NCBI GenBank assembly: GCA_026225945.1
Contig: JAMJFZ010000177.1
Coordinates: forward strand, 62,001 to 126,000
Direction: 5' to 3'
Source of the DNA: Cricetomys ansorgei
Taxonomy: Eukaryota > Chordata > Mammalia > Rodentia > Nesomyidae
Length of the DNA stretch: 64,000 nt
The position numbers and the translations under genes were made by a program. Of this stretch, positions 35,441 to 49,059 are shown in pieces. Within the stretch, counting starts at the first letter, position 1, and every line of letters begins with the position of its first letter. Under the pieces are notes generated by a model that worked only from the letters and a program-made list of their open reading frames with translations, was not told the origin of the DNA and made no database searches.

Positions 35441-37351
35441 GCGCGGACCACACAGGCACACAAGTACACAGGCGCACACCGACTCCCTCTCGCACAAACA
35501 CACAGTCACAGAAAATGTTCTCGGACAGTGGACCCTGGAGCCTGCAAATTTTCTATACTCTGGTAACTATTATGACCCCTGAGATTCCATGGACGAGCCA
35601 GAGCCTGACAGGGGACTTCTGGATCCTTGAAGCTGGGCTTTCTTTCTCCTTTGGTGTGATGCAAGGAGAACTAGTCAGGGGAAGCCACGAACGTGTATGG
35701 CGCCTCCATGGGAGTCTGGCATCACAAGGAGGTGGTTTTACCAACAGGAAGGAGCTTAGCAAATGTAGTCTGGGTGGTCTGATGCCTCTGTGACGTCTTT
35801 AGAGCAGGATTCAGTGTCCAAAGACAGGCGGGGTCTGGGACCTGGAAGGCTGTGCTTCGCCGTGCCCAGCCAGCCAAGCCCTGTGGCTCTTGGCCAGCAG
35901 GGCGGCTGCCCGCATGCATCCTGGCCTGGTCGCGGGACACCTGGAACTGCTCCTTGCCAAATCTCTCCCGGGCCGCCAGGAAGCCTGTAGATGAATTGGG
36001 TGCTTCCTGTGCAGCCAGGCCTAGATGCTCCCGCCTAGCCTGTGTGTCATGCCCGGGCAGAAACCGGGAACTGCCAGCGCGAGCAGCAAAGCAATTCCGC
36101 TTGATGGCAGTAGTGCACTGTGCTCGTCAACTGCCTGGCGTCTCAGCCTGACTCCCTCCGCCCTCTTGGAGGCAAAAAAAAACGGCTACCGGCAATCAGG
36201 CATCCTCAGGGGAGGAGCCAGAGAAAGAGGAATCAAGGCCTGGACATAGGAGACTGAGACCCGCCCCCTCCCTTAGGGTAGCCGTCCAGCACCCGTATCG
36301 GACTCATCAGGTCCCTGGGCCCAGCACTGGCTTCCCACCTGGCAGAAGAAGGCTCTGTGTGCAAACTGGACAGTTGTGTGCATTGTGAGGGCTCCAGTGT
36401 CTCAGGCCCGAGCACATAGCCTGATGTGAGATGAGTCAGGCCTCTGGAAACCTCGGGTCTTCTTGCCCTTGGAACCAAGGGTGTTGCCTCCAGGATCCAC
36501 ATCCCATCAGGGGTCAGTAGGACGCTGCTGCACATGACCACAAAGACGGGGCCCTGCTACTGAGGGGTCCGGGGACATCCACGACCTCCCCTGAAGTGGC
36601 GGGACAGACGTCCAAGACCCTGATGTGAGGAAAAGAAGAAACATTCCGTCCACCTGTGCCCTTGCCTACCAGGCCCTGACTTTTGTTCCCCAAGCTTACC
36701 GGTTCCATGGCATTGCCAGGCAGCCACTATGAGCTATCTCTAGGTAGGTCACAAGCACTCCCTCGCCACAGCCCATCCCCTTCCCTGCCCCCGAACAACA
36801 TCCACACCACCACTGGGGATACTCGGTTTGCTCTCCTTCAGCCAAAGCCCACAAGTGACTCTTGGTCTCTACCGACACTTCACCCTGCTACTTACCTGAG
36901 GCTGGAAATAGGCACGCAAGCAACTCAGACCCTTCTGACAAGACTCAAGTGGACACCCGTGCACCTAGGCGCAAGGCAGAATACACAGTTCTCTCGGGTC
37001 CCACCAGGATCCCCACAAAATATACCCACCCCTAACCTCCACAGTCACTTCCCACATAAGAACCTCTCAAGCCGCCTGCATCCTATGTCCTGCAGACCAG
37101 ACATGAGGGACAGGGAACAAAACACCATAGAGCAGTCAATCCAGAGAATGGCTCTGTTTGACTACCAGACTACATGCAAACTTTCATATTCTCTCTCTCT
37201 CTCTGTCTCTGTCTTCACCTCTCTCCTCTCTCTCTGTCTTTGTATCTGCTCTCTCTCTCTCTCTCTCTCTCTCGTTCTCTCCCTCTCTCCCCCTTTCCCT
37301 CTTCCTCTCTCTCTGACTAACTTGTAATCTCTCTCCATTTCCGTGTCCTTG
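34638..37351 (+). repeat. Repeat unit 14 (long subfamily, 2714 bp)
   Basis: Full set of long-type markers. The first CT/CA block has lost the GTTGCAG segment (35270-35300 reads as CA/GACA repeats). One extra base near 36539 (GACCACAAAG) is private and truncates the minus-strand frame that is 139 codons long in most other units. Confidence 0.97.
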
Positions 37352-37929
37352 TCACTCACTCATAGACAGACATTCCTGGCCATAGTATCCTGGGCAGACA
37401 TGACTGTCTGTGTAACAGATGATATACCATGGGCACTCCGGCAAAGTTTTCCCTTTCCCAGGCAGCCTTTCTCCCATGAGCACTGAGAGTCTCCAGAAGC
37501 CCTTCTCCACAAGGCTAAGACCTTGCCTGATGGAGCCTATTAAAGAGACCACCTTCCCAGGCTATTGGGGACAACTCTCCCATTAGGTAGCCAGCCTCCT
37601 TTAGGCAGCCTCTCTGATGCTGCGAATGGTGCTCCCTTGGAGAGGGCCTGCCTGCTCTGAGTTCTCAGAGGTGCCCGGGTTGCCAATCCCAAGGATGGGT
37701 CCTGCAAACTTCAATGTTGTTATCAGACAATTGGTAAGACAGACCTTAGACAGGTACAGGGTCATCCGGAAAAGAGTCTAGACCTCATGGCCAGCTTATA
37801 CTGAGGGATGGGACCCTGAAGGGGGCTTCCCCTTCACAAGGACTTGACTTTTCCCTCCCAATCAGGGGCATAAATAGCTTCCTATTCGGAGGACTCCCAG
37901 AGAAAAACCTATGCACTCTCTCTGTTTTT

Positions 37930-37996
<67 letters not shown>

Positions 37997-38097
37997 GTTG
38001 CAGACACAGACACACCCACACACAGACACAAACAGACACACACACTCTCTCTCTCTCTCACAGGAAACACACCCACACACAGACACAAACAGACAAA

Positions 38098-38161
<64 letters not shown>

Positions 38162-40074
38162 GCGCGGACCACACAGGCACACAAGTACACAGGCGCACAC
38201 CGACTCCCTCTCGCACAAACACACAGTCACAGAAAATGTTCTCGGACAGTGGACCCTGGAGCCTGCAAATTTTCTATACTCTGGTAACTATTATGACCCC
38301 TGAGATTCCATGGACGAGCCAGAGCCTGACAGGGGACTTCTGGATCCTTGAAGCTGGGCTTTCTTTCTCCTTTGGTGTGATGCAAGGAGAACTAGTCAGG
38401 GGAAGCCACGAACGTGTATGGCGCCTCCATGGGAGTCTGGCATCACAAGGAGGTGGTTTTACCAACAGGAAGGAGCTTAGCAAATGTAGTCTGGGTGGTC
38501 TGATGCCTCTGTGACGTCTTTAGAGCAGGATTCAGTGTCCAAAGACAGGCGGGGTCTGGGACCTGGAAGGCTGTGCTTCGCCGTGCCCAGCCAGCCAAGC
38601 CCTGTGGCTCTTGGCCAGCAGGGCGGCTGCCCGCATGCATCCTGGCCTGGTCGCGGGACACCTGGAACTGCTCCTTGCCAAATCTCTCCCGGGCCGCCAG
38701 GAAGCCTGTAGATGAATTGGGTGCTTCCTGTGCAGCCAGGCCTAGATGCTCCCGCCTAGCCTGTGTGTCATGCCCGGGCAGAAACCGGGAACTGCCAGCG
38801 CGAGCAGCAAAGCAATTCCGCTTGATGGCAGTAGTGCACTGTGCTCGTCAACTGCCTGGCGTCTCAGCCTGACTCCCTCCGCCCTCTTGGAGGCAAAAAA
38901 AAACGGCTACCGGCAATCAGGCATCCTCAGGGGAGGAGCCAGAGAAAGAGGAATCAAGGCCTGGACATAGGAGACTGAGACCCGCCCCCTCCCTTAGGGT
39001 AGCCGTCCAGCACCCGTATCGGACTCATCAGGTCCCTGGGCCCAGCACTGGCTTCCCACCTGGCAGAAGAAGGCTCTGTGTGCAAACTGGACAGTTGTGT
39101 GCATTGTGAGGGCTCCAGTGTCTCAGGCCCGAGCACATAGCCTGATGTGAGATGAGTCAGGCCTCTGGAAACCTCGGGTCTTCTTGCCCTTGGAACCAAG
39201 GGTGTTGCCTCCAGGATCCACATCCCATCAGGGGTCAGTAGGACGCTGCTGCACATGACCCAAAGACGGGGCCCTGCTACTGAGGGGTCCGGGGACATCC
39301 ACGACCTCCCCTGAAGTGGCGGGACAGACGTCCAAGACCCTGATGTGAGGAAAAGAAGAAACATTCCGTCCACCTGTGCCCTTGCCTACCAGGCCCTGAC
39401 TTTTGTTCCCCAAGCTTACCGGTTCCATGGCATTGCCAGGCAGCCACTATGAGCTATCTCTAGGTAGGTCACAAGCACTCCCTCGCCACAGCCCATCCCC
39501 TTCCCTGCCCCCGAACAACATCCACACCACCACTGGGGATACTCGGTTTGCTCTCCTTCAGCCAAAGCCCACAAGTGACTCTTGGTCTCTACCGACACTT
39601 CACCCTGCTACTTACCTGAGGCTGGAAATAGGCACGCAAGCAACTCAGACCCTTCTGACAAGACTCAAGTGGACACCCGTGCACCTAGGCGCAAGGCAGA
39701 ATACACAGTTCTCTCGGGTCCCACCAGGATCCCCACAAAATATACCCACCCCTAACCTCCACAGTCACTTCCCACATAAGAACCTCTCAAGCCGCCTGCA
39801 TCCTATGTCCTGCAGACCAGACATGAGGGACAGGGAACAAAACACCATAGAGCAGTCAATCCAGAGAATGGCTCTGTTTGACTACCAGACTACATGCAAA
39901 CTTTCATATTCTCTCTCTCTCTCTGTCTCTGTCTTCACCTCTCTCCTCTCTCTCTGTCTTTGTATCTGCCTCTCTCTCTCTCTCTCTCTCTCTCTCGTTC
40001 TCTCCCTCTCTCCCCCTTTCCCTCTTCCTCTCTCTCTGACTAACTTGTAATCTCTCTCCATTTCCGTGTCCTTG
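37352..40074 (+). repeat. Repeat unit 15 (long subfamily, 2723 bp)
   Basis: Full long-type marker set with C in TTCGCCGTGC near 38580. The GTTGCAG segment is present between the first two modules (37996-38002). I noticed no private indel outside the CT/CA blocks and the short A-run. Confidence 0.97.
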
Positions 40075-40654
40075 TCACTCACTCATAGACAGACATTCCT
40101 GGCCATAGTATCCTGGGCAGACATGACTGTCTGTGTAACAGATGATATACCATGGGCACTCCGGCAAAGTTTTCCCTTTCCCAGGCAGCCTTTCTCCCAT
40201 GAGCACTGAGAGTCTCCAGAAGCCCTTCTCCACAAGGCTAAGACCTTGCCTGATGGAGCCTATTAAAGAGACCACCTTCCCAGGCTATTGGGGACAACTC
40301 TCCCATTAGGTAGCCAGCCTCCTTTAGGCAGCCTCTCTGATGCTGCGAATGGTGCTCCCTTGGAGAGGGCCTGCCTGCTCTGAGTTCTCAGAGGTGCCCG
40401 GGTTGCCAATCCCAAGGATGGGTCCTGCAAACTTCAATGTTGTTATCAGACAATTGGTAAGACAGACCTTAGACAGGTACAGGGTCATCCGGAAAAGAGT
40501 CTAGACCTCATGGCCAGCTTATACTGAGGGATGGGACCCTGAAGGGGGCTTCCCCTTCACAAGGACTTGACTTTTCCCTCCCAATCAGGGGCATAAATAG
40601 CTTCCTATTCGGAGGACTCCCAGAGAAAAACCTATGCACTCTCTCTGTTTTTCT

Positions 40655-40718
<64 letters not shown>

Positions 40719-40837
40719 ACAAAGTTGCAGACACAGACACACCCACACACAGACACAAACAGACACACACCCACTCTCTCTCTCTCTCACAGGAAACACA
40801 CCCACACACAGACACAAACAGACAAACACCCACTCTC

Positions 40838-40893
<56 letters not shown>

Positions 40894-42800
40894 GCGCGGA
40901 CCACACAGGCACACAAGTACACAGGCGCACACCGACTCCCTCTCGCACAAACACACAGTCACAGAAAATGTTCTCGGACAGTGGACCCTGGAGCCTGCAA
41001 ATTTTCTATACTCTGGTAACTATTATGACCCCTGAGATTCCATGGACGAGCCAGAGCCTGACAGGGGACTTCTGGATCCTTGAAGCTGGGCTTTCTTTCT
41101 CCTTTGGTGTGATGCAAGGAGAACTAGTCAGGGGAAGCCACGAACGTGTATGGCGCCTCCATGGGAGTCTGGCATCACAAGGAGGTGGTTTTACCAACAG
41201 GAAGGAGCTTAGCAAATGTAGTCTGGGTGGTCTGATGCCTCTGTGACGTCTTTAGAGCAGGATTCAGTGTCCAAAGACAGGCGGGGTCTGGGACCTGGAA
41301 GGCTGTGCTTCGCTGTGCCCAGCCAGCCAAGCCCTGTGGCTCTTGGCCAGCAGGGCGGCTGCCCGCATGCATCCTGGCCTGGTCGCGGGACACCTGGAAC
41401 TGCTCCTTGCCAAATCTCTCCCGGGCCGCCAGGAAGCCTGTAGATGAATTGGGTGCTTCCTGTGCAGCCAGGCCTAGATGCTCCCGCCTAGCCTGTGTGT
41501 CATGCCCGGGCAGAAACCGGGAACTGCCAGCGCGAGCAGCAAAGCAATTCCGCTTGATGGCAGTAGTGCACTGTGCTCGTCAACTGCCTGGCGTCTCAGC
41601 CTGACTCCCTCCGCCCTCTTGGAGGCAAAAAAAACGGCTACCGGCAATCAGGCATCCTCAGGGGAGGAGCCAGAGAAAGAGGAATCAAGGCCTGGACATA
41701 GGAGACTGAGACCCGCCCCCTCCCTTAGGGTAGCCATCCAGCACCCGTATCGGACTCATCAGGTCCCTGGGCCCAGCACTGGCTTCCCACCTGGCAGAAG
41801 AAGGCTCTGTGTGCAAACTGGACAGTTGTGTGCATTGTGAGGGCTCCAGTGTCTCAGGCCCGAGCACATAGCCTGATGTGAGATGAGTCAGGCCTCTGGA
41901 AACCTCGGGTCTTCTTGCCCTTGGAACCAAGGGTGTTGCCTCCAGGATCCACATCCCATCAGGGGTCAGTAGGACGCTGCTGCACATGACCCAAAGACGG
42001 GGCCCTGCTACTGAGGGGTCCGGGGACATCCACGACCTCCCCTGAAGTGGCGGGACAGACGTCCAAGACCCTGATGTGAGGAAAAGAAGAAACATTCCGT
42101 CCACCTGTGCCCTTGCCTACCAGGCCCTGACTTTTGTTCCCCAAGCTTACCGGTTCCATGGCATTGCCAGGCAGCCACTATGAGCTATCTCTAGGTAGGT
42201 CACAAGCACTCCCTCGCCACAGCCCATCCCCTTCCCTGCCCCCGAACAACATCCACACCACCACTGGGGATACTCGGTTTGCTCTCCTTCAGCCAAAGCC
42301 CACAAGTGACTCTTGGTCTCTACCGACACTTCACCCTGCTACTTACCTGAGGCTGGAAATAGGCACGCAAGCAACTCAGACCCTTCTGACAAGACTCAAG
42401 TGGACACCCGTGCACCTAGGCGCAAGGCAGAATACACAGTTCTCTCGGGTCCCACCAGGATCCCCACAAAATATACCCACCCCTAACCTCCACAGTCACT
42501 TCCCACATAAGAACCTCTCAAGCCGCCTGCATCCTATGTCCTGCAGACCAGACATGAGGGACAGGGAACAAAACACCATAGAGCAGTCAATCCAGAGAAT
42601 GGCTCTGTTTGACTACCAGACTACATGCAAACTTTCATATTCTCTCTCTCTCTCTGTCTCTGTCTTCACCTCTCTCCTCTCTCTCTGTCTTTGTATCTGC
42701 CTCTCTCTCTCTCTCTCTCTCTCTTCTCTCCCTCTCTCCCCCTTTCCCTCTTCCTCTCTCTCTGACTAACTTGTAATCTCTCTCCATTTCCGTGTCCTTG
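40075..42800 (+). repeat. Repeat unit 16 (long subfamily, 2726 bp)
   Basis: Long-type. First unit with TTCGCTGTGC (near 41312), a marker present in units 16, 17, 19, 20, 21 and 24 but not in 18, 22 or 23. A private G-to-A change near 41734 gives TAGCCATCCAG. The final CT tract ends CTCTTCTC (near 42723) instead of the usual CTCGTTCTC. Confidence 0.97.
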
Positions 42801-43381
42801 TCACTCACTCATAGACAGACATTCCTGGCCATAGTATCCTGGGCAGACATGACTGTCTGTGTAACAGATGATATACCATGGGCACTCCGGCAAAGTTTTC
42901 CCTTTCCCAGGCAGCCTTTCTCCCATGAGCACTGAGAGTCTCCAGAAGCCCTTCTCCACAAGGCTAAGACCTTGCCTGATGGAGCCTATTAAAGAGACCA
43001 CCTTCCCAGGCTATTGGGGACAACTCTCCCATTAGGTAGCCAGCCTCCTTTAGGCAGCCTCTCTGATGCTGCGAATGGTGCTCCCTTGGAGAGGGCCTGC
43101 CTGCTCTGAGTTCTCAGAGGTGCCCGGGTTGCCAATCCCAAGGATGGGTCCTGCAAACTTCAATGTTGTTATCAGACAATTGGTAAGACAGACCTTAGAC
43201 AGGTACAGGGTCATCCGGAAAAGAGTCTAGACCTCATGGCCAGCTTATACTGAGGGATGGGACCCTGAAGGGGGCTTCCCCTTCACAAGGACTTGACTTT
43301 TCCCTCCCAATCAGGGGCATAAATAGCTTCCTATTCGGAGGACTCCCAGAGAAAAACCTATGCACTCTCTCTGTTTTTTTT

Positions 43382-43451
<70 letters not shown>

Positions 43452-43565
43452 GTTGCAGACACAGACACACCCACACACAGACACAAACAGACACACACCC
43501 ACTCTCTCTCTCTCTCACAGGAAACACACCCACACACAGACACAAACAGACAAACACCCACTCTC

Positions 43566-43617
<52 letters not shown>

Positions 43618-45424
43618 GCGCGGACCACACAGGCACACAAGTACACAGGCGCACACCGACTCCCTCTCGCACAAACACACAGTCACAGAAAATGTTCTCG
43701 GACAGTGGACCCTGGAGCCTGCAAATTTTCTATACTCTGGTAACTATTATGACCCCTGAGATTCCATGGACGAGCCAGAGCCTGACAGGGGACTTCTGGA
43801 TCCTTGAAGCTGGGCTTTCTTTCTCCTTTGGTGTGATGCAAGGAGAACTAGTCAGGGGAAGCCACGAACGTGTATGGCGCCTCCATGGGAGTCTGGCATC
43901 ACAAGGAGGTGGTTTTACCAACAGGAAGGAGCTTAGCAAATGTAGTCTGGGTGGTCTGATGCCTCTGTGACGTCTTTAGAGCAGGATTCAGTGTCCAAAG
44001 ACAGGCGGGGTCTGGGACCTGGAAGGCTGTGCTTCGCTGTGCCCAGCCAGCCAAGCCCTGTGGCTCTTGGCCAGCAGGGCGGCTGCCCGCATGCATCCTG
44101 GCCTGGTCGCGGGACACCTGGAACTGCTCCTTGCCAAATCTCTCCCGGGCCGCCAGGAAGCCTGTAGATGAATTGGGTGCTTCCTGTGCAGCCAGGCCTA
44201 GATGCTCCCGCCTAGCCTGTGTGTCATGCCCGGGCAGAAACCGGGAACTGCCAGCGCGAGCAGCAAAGCAATTCCGCTTGATGGCAGTAGTGCACTGTGC
44301 TCGTCAACTGCCTGGCGTCTCAGCCTGACTCCCTCCGCCCTCTTGGAGGCAAAAAAAACGGCTACCGGCAATCAGGCATCCTCAGGGGAGGAGCCAGAGA
44401 AAGAGGAATCAAGGCCTGGACATAGGAGACTGAGACCCGCCCCCTCCCTTAGGGTAGCCGTCCAGCACCCGTATCGGACTCATCAGGTCCCTGGGCCCAG
44501 CACTGGCTTCCCACCTGGCAGAAGAAGGCTCTGTGTGCAAACTGGACAGTTGTGTGCATTGTGAGGGCTCCAGTGTCTCAGGCCCGAGCACATAGCCTGA
44601 TGTGAGATGAGTCAGGCCTCTGGAAACCTCGGGTCTTCTTGCCCTTGGAACCAAGGGTGTTGCCTCCAGGATCCACATCCCATCAGGGGTCAGTAGGACG
44701 CTGCTGCACATGACCCAAAGACGGGGCCCTGCTACTGAGGGGTCCGGGGACATCCACGACCTCCCCTGAAGTGGCGGGACAGACGTCCAAGACCCTGATG
44801 TGAGGAAAAGAAGAAACATTCCGTCCACCTGTGCCCTTGCCTACCAGGCCCTGACTTTTGTTCCCCAAGCTTACCGGTTCCATGGCATTGCCAGGCAGCC
44901 ACTATGAGCTATCTCTAGGTAGGTCACAAGCACTCCCTCGCCACAGCCCATCCCCTTCCCTGCCCCCGAACAACATCCACACCACCACTGGGGATACTCG
45001 GTTTGCTCTCCTTCAGCCAAAGCCCACAAGTGACTCTTGGTCTCTACCGACACTTCACCCTGCTACTTACCTGAGGCTGGAAATAGGCACGCAAGCAACT
45101 CAGACCCTTCTGACAAGACTCAAGTGGACACCCGTGCACCTAGGCGCAAGGCAGAATACACAGTTCTCTCGGGTCCCACCAGGATCCCCACAAAATATAC
45201 CCACCCCTAACCTCCACAGTCACTTCCCACATAAGAACCTCTCAAGCCGCCTGCATCCTATGTCCTGCAGACCAGACATGAGGGACAGGGAACAAAACAC
45301 CATAGAGCAGTCAATCCAGAGAATGGCTCTGTTTGACTACCAGACTACATGCAAACTTTCATATTCTCTCTCTCTCTCTGTCTCTGTCTTCACCTCTCTC
45401 CTCTCTCTCTGTCTTTGTATCTGC

Positions 45425-45456
<32 letters not shown>

Positions 45457-45531
45457 CTCTCCCTCTCTCCCCCTTTCCCTCTTCCTCTCTCTCTGACTAA
45501 CTTGTAATCTCTCTCCATTTCCGTGTCCTTG
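42801..45531 (+). repeat. Repeat unit 17 (long subfamily, 2731 bp)
   Basis: Long-type with TTCGCTGTGC near 44035. The first CT/CA block has a longer CT and CA run than unit 16, which accounts for most of its extra length. I noticed no private indel elsewhere. Confidence 0.97.
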
Positions 45532-46111
45532 TCACTCACTCATAGACAGACATTCCTGGCCATAGTATCCTGGGCAGACATGACTGTCTGTGTAACAGAT
45601 GATATACCATGGGCACTCCGGCAAAGTTTTCCCTTTCCCAGGCAGCCTTTCTCCCATGAGCACTGAGAGTCTCCAGAAGCCCTTCTCCACAAGGCTAAGA
45701 CCTTGCCTGATGGAGCCTATTAAAGAGACCACCTTCCCAGGCTATTGGGGACAACTCTCCCATTAGGTAGCCAGCCTCCTTTAGGCAGCCTCTCTGATGC
45801 TGCGAATGGTGCTCCCTTGGAGAGGGCCTGCCTGCTCTGAGTTCTCAGAGGTGCCCGGGTTGCCAATCCCAAGGATGGGTCCTGCAAACTTCAATGTTGT
45901 TATCAGACAATTGGTAAGACAGACCTTAGACAGGTACAGGGTCATCCGGAAAAGAGTCTAGACCTCATGGCCAGCTTATACTGAGGGATGGGACCCTGAA
46001 GGGGGCTTCCCCTTCACAAGGACTTGACTTTTCCCTCCCCCAATCAGGGGCATAAATAGCTTCCTATTCGGAGGACTCCCAGAGAAAAACCTATGCACTC
46101 TCTCTGTTTTT

Positions 46112-46176
<65 letters not shown>

Positions 46177-46292
46177 GTTGCAGACACAGACACACCCACA
46201 CACAGACACAAACAGACACACACCCACTCTCTCTCTCTCTCACAGGAAACACACCCACACACAGACACAAACAGACAAACACCCACTCTCCC

Positions 46293-46346
<54 letters not shown>

Positions 46347-48153
46347 GCGCGGACCACACAGGCACACAAGTACACAGGCGCACACCGACTCCCTCTCGCA
46401 CAAACACACAGTCACAGAAAATGTTCTCGGACAGTGGACCCTGGAGCCTGCAAATTTTCTATACTCTGGTAACTATTATGACCCCTGAGATTCCATGGAC
46501 GAGCCAGAGCCTGACAGGGGACTTCTGGATCCTTGAAGCTGGGCTTTCTTTCTCCTTTGGTGTGATGCAAGGAGAACTAGTCAGGGGAAGCCACGAACGT
46601 GTATGGCGCCTCCATGGGAGTCTGGCATCACAAGGAGGTGGTTTTACCAACAGGAAGGAGCTTAGCAAATGTAGTCTGGGTGGTCTGATGCCTCTGTGAC
46701 GTCTTTAGAGCAGGATTCAGTGTCCAAAGACAGGCGGGGTCTGGGACCTGGAAGGCTGTGCTTCGCCGTGCCCAGCCAGCCAAGCCCTGTGGCTCTTGGC
46801 CAGCAGGGCGGCTGCCCGCATGCATCCTGGCCTGGTCGCGGGACACCTGGAACTGCTCCTTGCCAAATCTCTCCCGGGCCGCCAGGAAGCCTGTAGATGA
46901 ATTGGGTGCTTCCTGTGCAGCCAGGCCTAGATGCTCCCGCCTAGCCTGTGTGTCATGCCCGGGCAGAAACCGGGAACTGCCAGCGCGAGCAGCAAAGCAA
47001 TTCCGCTTGATGGCAGTAGTGCACTGTGCTCGTCAACTGCCTGGCGTCTCAGCCTGACTCCCTCCGCCCTCTTGGAGGCAAAAAAAACGGCTACCGGCAA
47101 TCAGGCATCCTCAGGGGAGGAGCCAGAGAAAGAGGAATCAAGGCCTGGACATAGGAGACTGAGACCCGCCCCCTCCCTTAGGGTAGCCGTCCAGCACCCG
47201 TATCGGACTCATCAGGTCCCTGGGCCCAGCACTGGCTTCCCACCTGGCAGAAGAAGGCTCTGTGTGCAAACTGGACAGTTGTGTGCATTGTGAGGGCTCC
47301 AGTGTCTCAGGCCCGAGCACATAGCCTGATGTGAGATGAGTCAGGCCTCTGGAAACCTCGGGTCTTCTTGCCCTTGGAACCAAGGGTGTTGCCTCCAGGA
47401 TCCACATCCCATCAGGGGTCAGTAGGACGCTGCTGCACATGACCCAAAGACGGGGCCCTGCTACTGAGGGGTCCGGGGACATCCACGACCTCCCCTGAAG
47501 TGGCGGGACAGACGTCCAAGACCCTGATGTGAGGAAAAGAAGAAACATTCCGTCCACCTGTGCCCTTGCCTACCAGGCCCTGACTTTTGTTCCCCAAGCT
47601 TACCGGTTCCATGGCATTGCCAGGCAGCCACTATGAGCTATCTCTAGGTAGGTCACAAGCACTCCCTCGCCACAGCCCATCCCCTTCCCTGCCCCCGAAC
47701 AACATCCACACCACCACTGGGGATACTCGGTTTGCTCTCCTTCAGCCAAAGCCCACAAGTGACTCTTGGTCTCTACCGACACTTCACCCTGCTACTTACC
47801 TGAGGCTGGAAATAGGCACGCAAGCAACTCAGACCCTTCTGACAAGACTCAAGTGGACACCCGTGCACCTAGGCGCAAGGCAGAATACACAGTTCTCTCG
47901 GGTCCCACCAGGATCCCCACAAAATATACCCACCCCTAACCTCCACAGTCACTTCCCACATAAGAACCTCTCAAGCCGCCTGCATCCTATGTCCTGCAGA
48001 CCAGACATGAGGGACAGGGAACAAAACACCATAGAGCAGTCAATCCAGAGAATGGCTCTGTTTGACTACCAGACTACATGCAAACTTTCATATTCTCTCT
48101 CTCTCTCTGTCTCTGTCTTCACCTCTCTCCTCTCTCTCTGTCTTTGTATCTGC

Positions 48154-48185
<32 letters not shown>

Positions 48186-48260
48186 CTCTCCCTCTCTCCC
48201 CCTTTCCCTCTTCCTCTCTCTCTGACTAACTTGTAATCTCTCTCCATTTCCGTGTCCTTG
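45532..48260 (+). repeat. Repeat unit 18 (long subfamily, 2729 bp)
   Basis: Long-type but with the older TTCGCCGTGC near 46763, between two units that carry the T form. Two extra C bases next to the CCAAT box (46037-46040, CTCCCCCAATC) are private. Confidence 0.97.
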
Positions 48261-48839
48261 TCACTCACTCATAGACAGACATTCCTGGCCATAGTATCCT
48301 GGGCAGACATGACTGTCTGTGTAACAGATGATATACCATGGGCACTCCGGCAAAGTTTTCCCTTTCCCAGGCAGCCTTTCTCCCATGAGCACTGAGAGTC
48401 TCCAGAAGCCCTTCTCCACAAGGCTAAGACCTTGCCTGATGGAGCCTATTAAAGAGACCACCTTCCCAGGCTATTGGGGACAACTCTCCCATTAGGTAGC
48501 CAGCCTCCTTTAGGCAGCCTCTCTGATGCTGCGAATGGTGCTCCCTTGGAGAGGGCCTGCCTGCTCTGAGTTCTCAGAGGTGCCCGGGTTGCCAATCCCA
48601 AGGATGGGTCCTGCAAACTTCAATGTTGTTATCAGACAATTGGTAAGACAGACCTTAGACAGGTACAGGGTCATCCGGAAAAGAGTCTAGACCTCATGGC
48701 CAGCTTATACTGAGGGATGGGACCCTGAAGGGGGCTTCCCCTTCACAAGGACTTGACTTTTCCCTCCCAATCAGGGGCATAAATAGCTTCCTATTCGGAG
48801 GACTCCCAGAGAAAAACCTATGCACTCTCTCTGTTTTTT

Positions 48840-48912
<73 letters not shown>

Positions 48913-49021
48913 GTTGCAGACACAGACACACCCACACACAAACAGACACACACCCACTCTCTCTCTCTCTCACAGGAAACACACCCACACACAGACACAA
49001 ACAGACAAACACCCACTCTCC

Positions 49022-49059
<38 letters not shown>
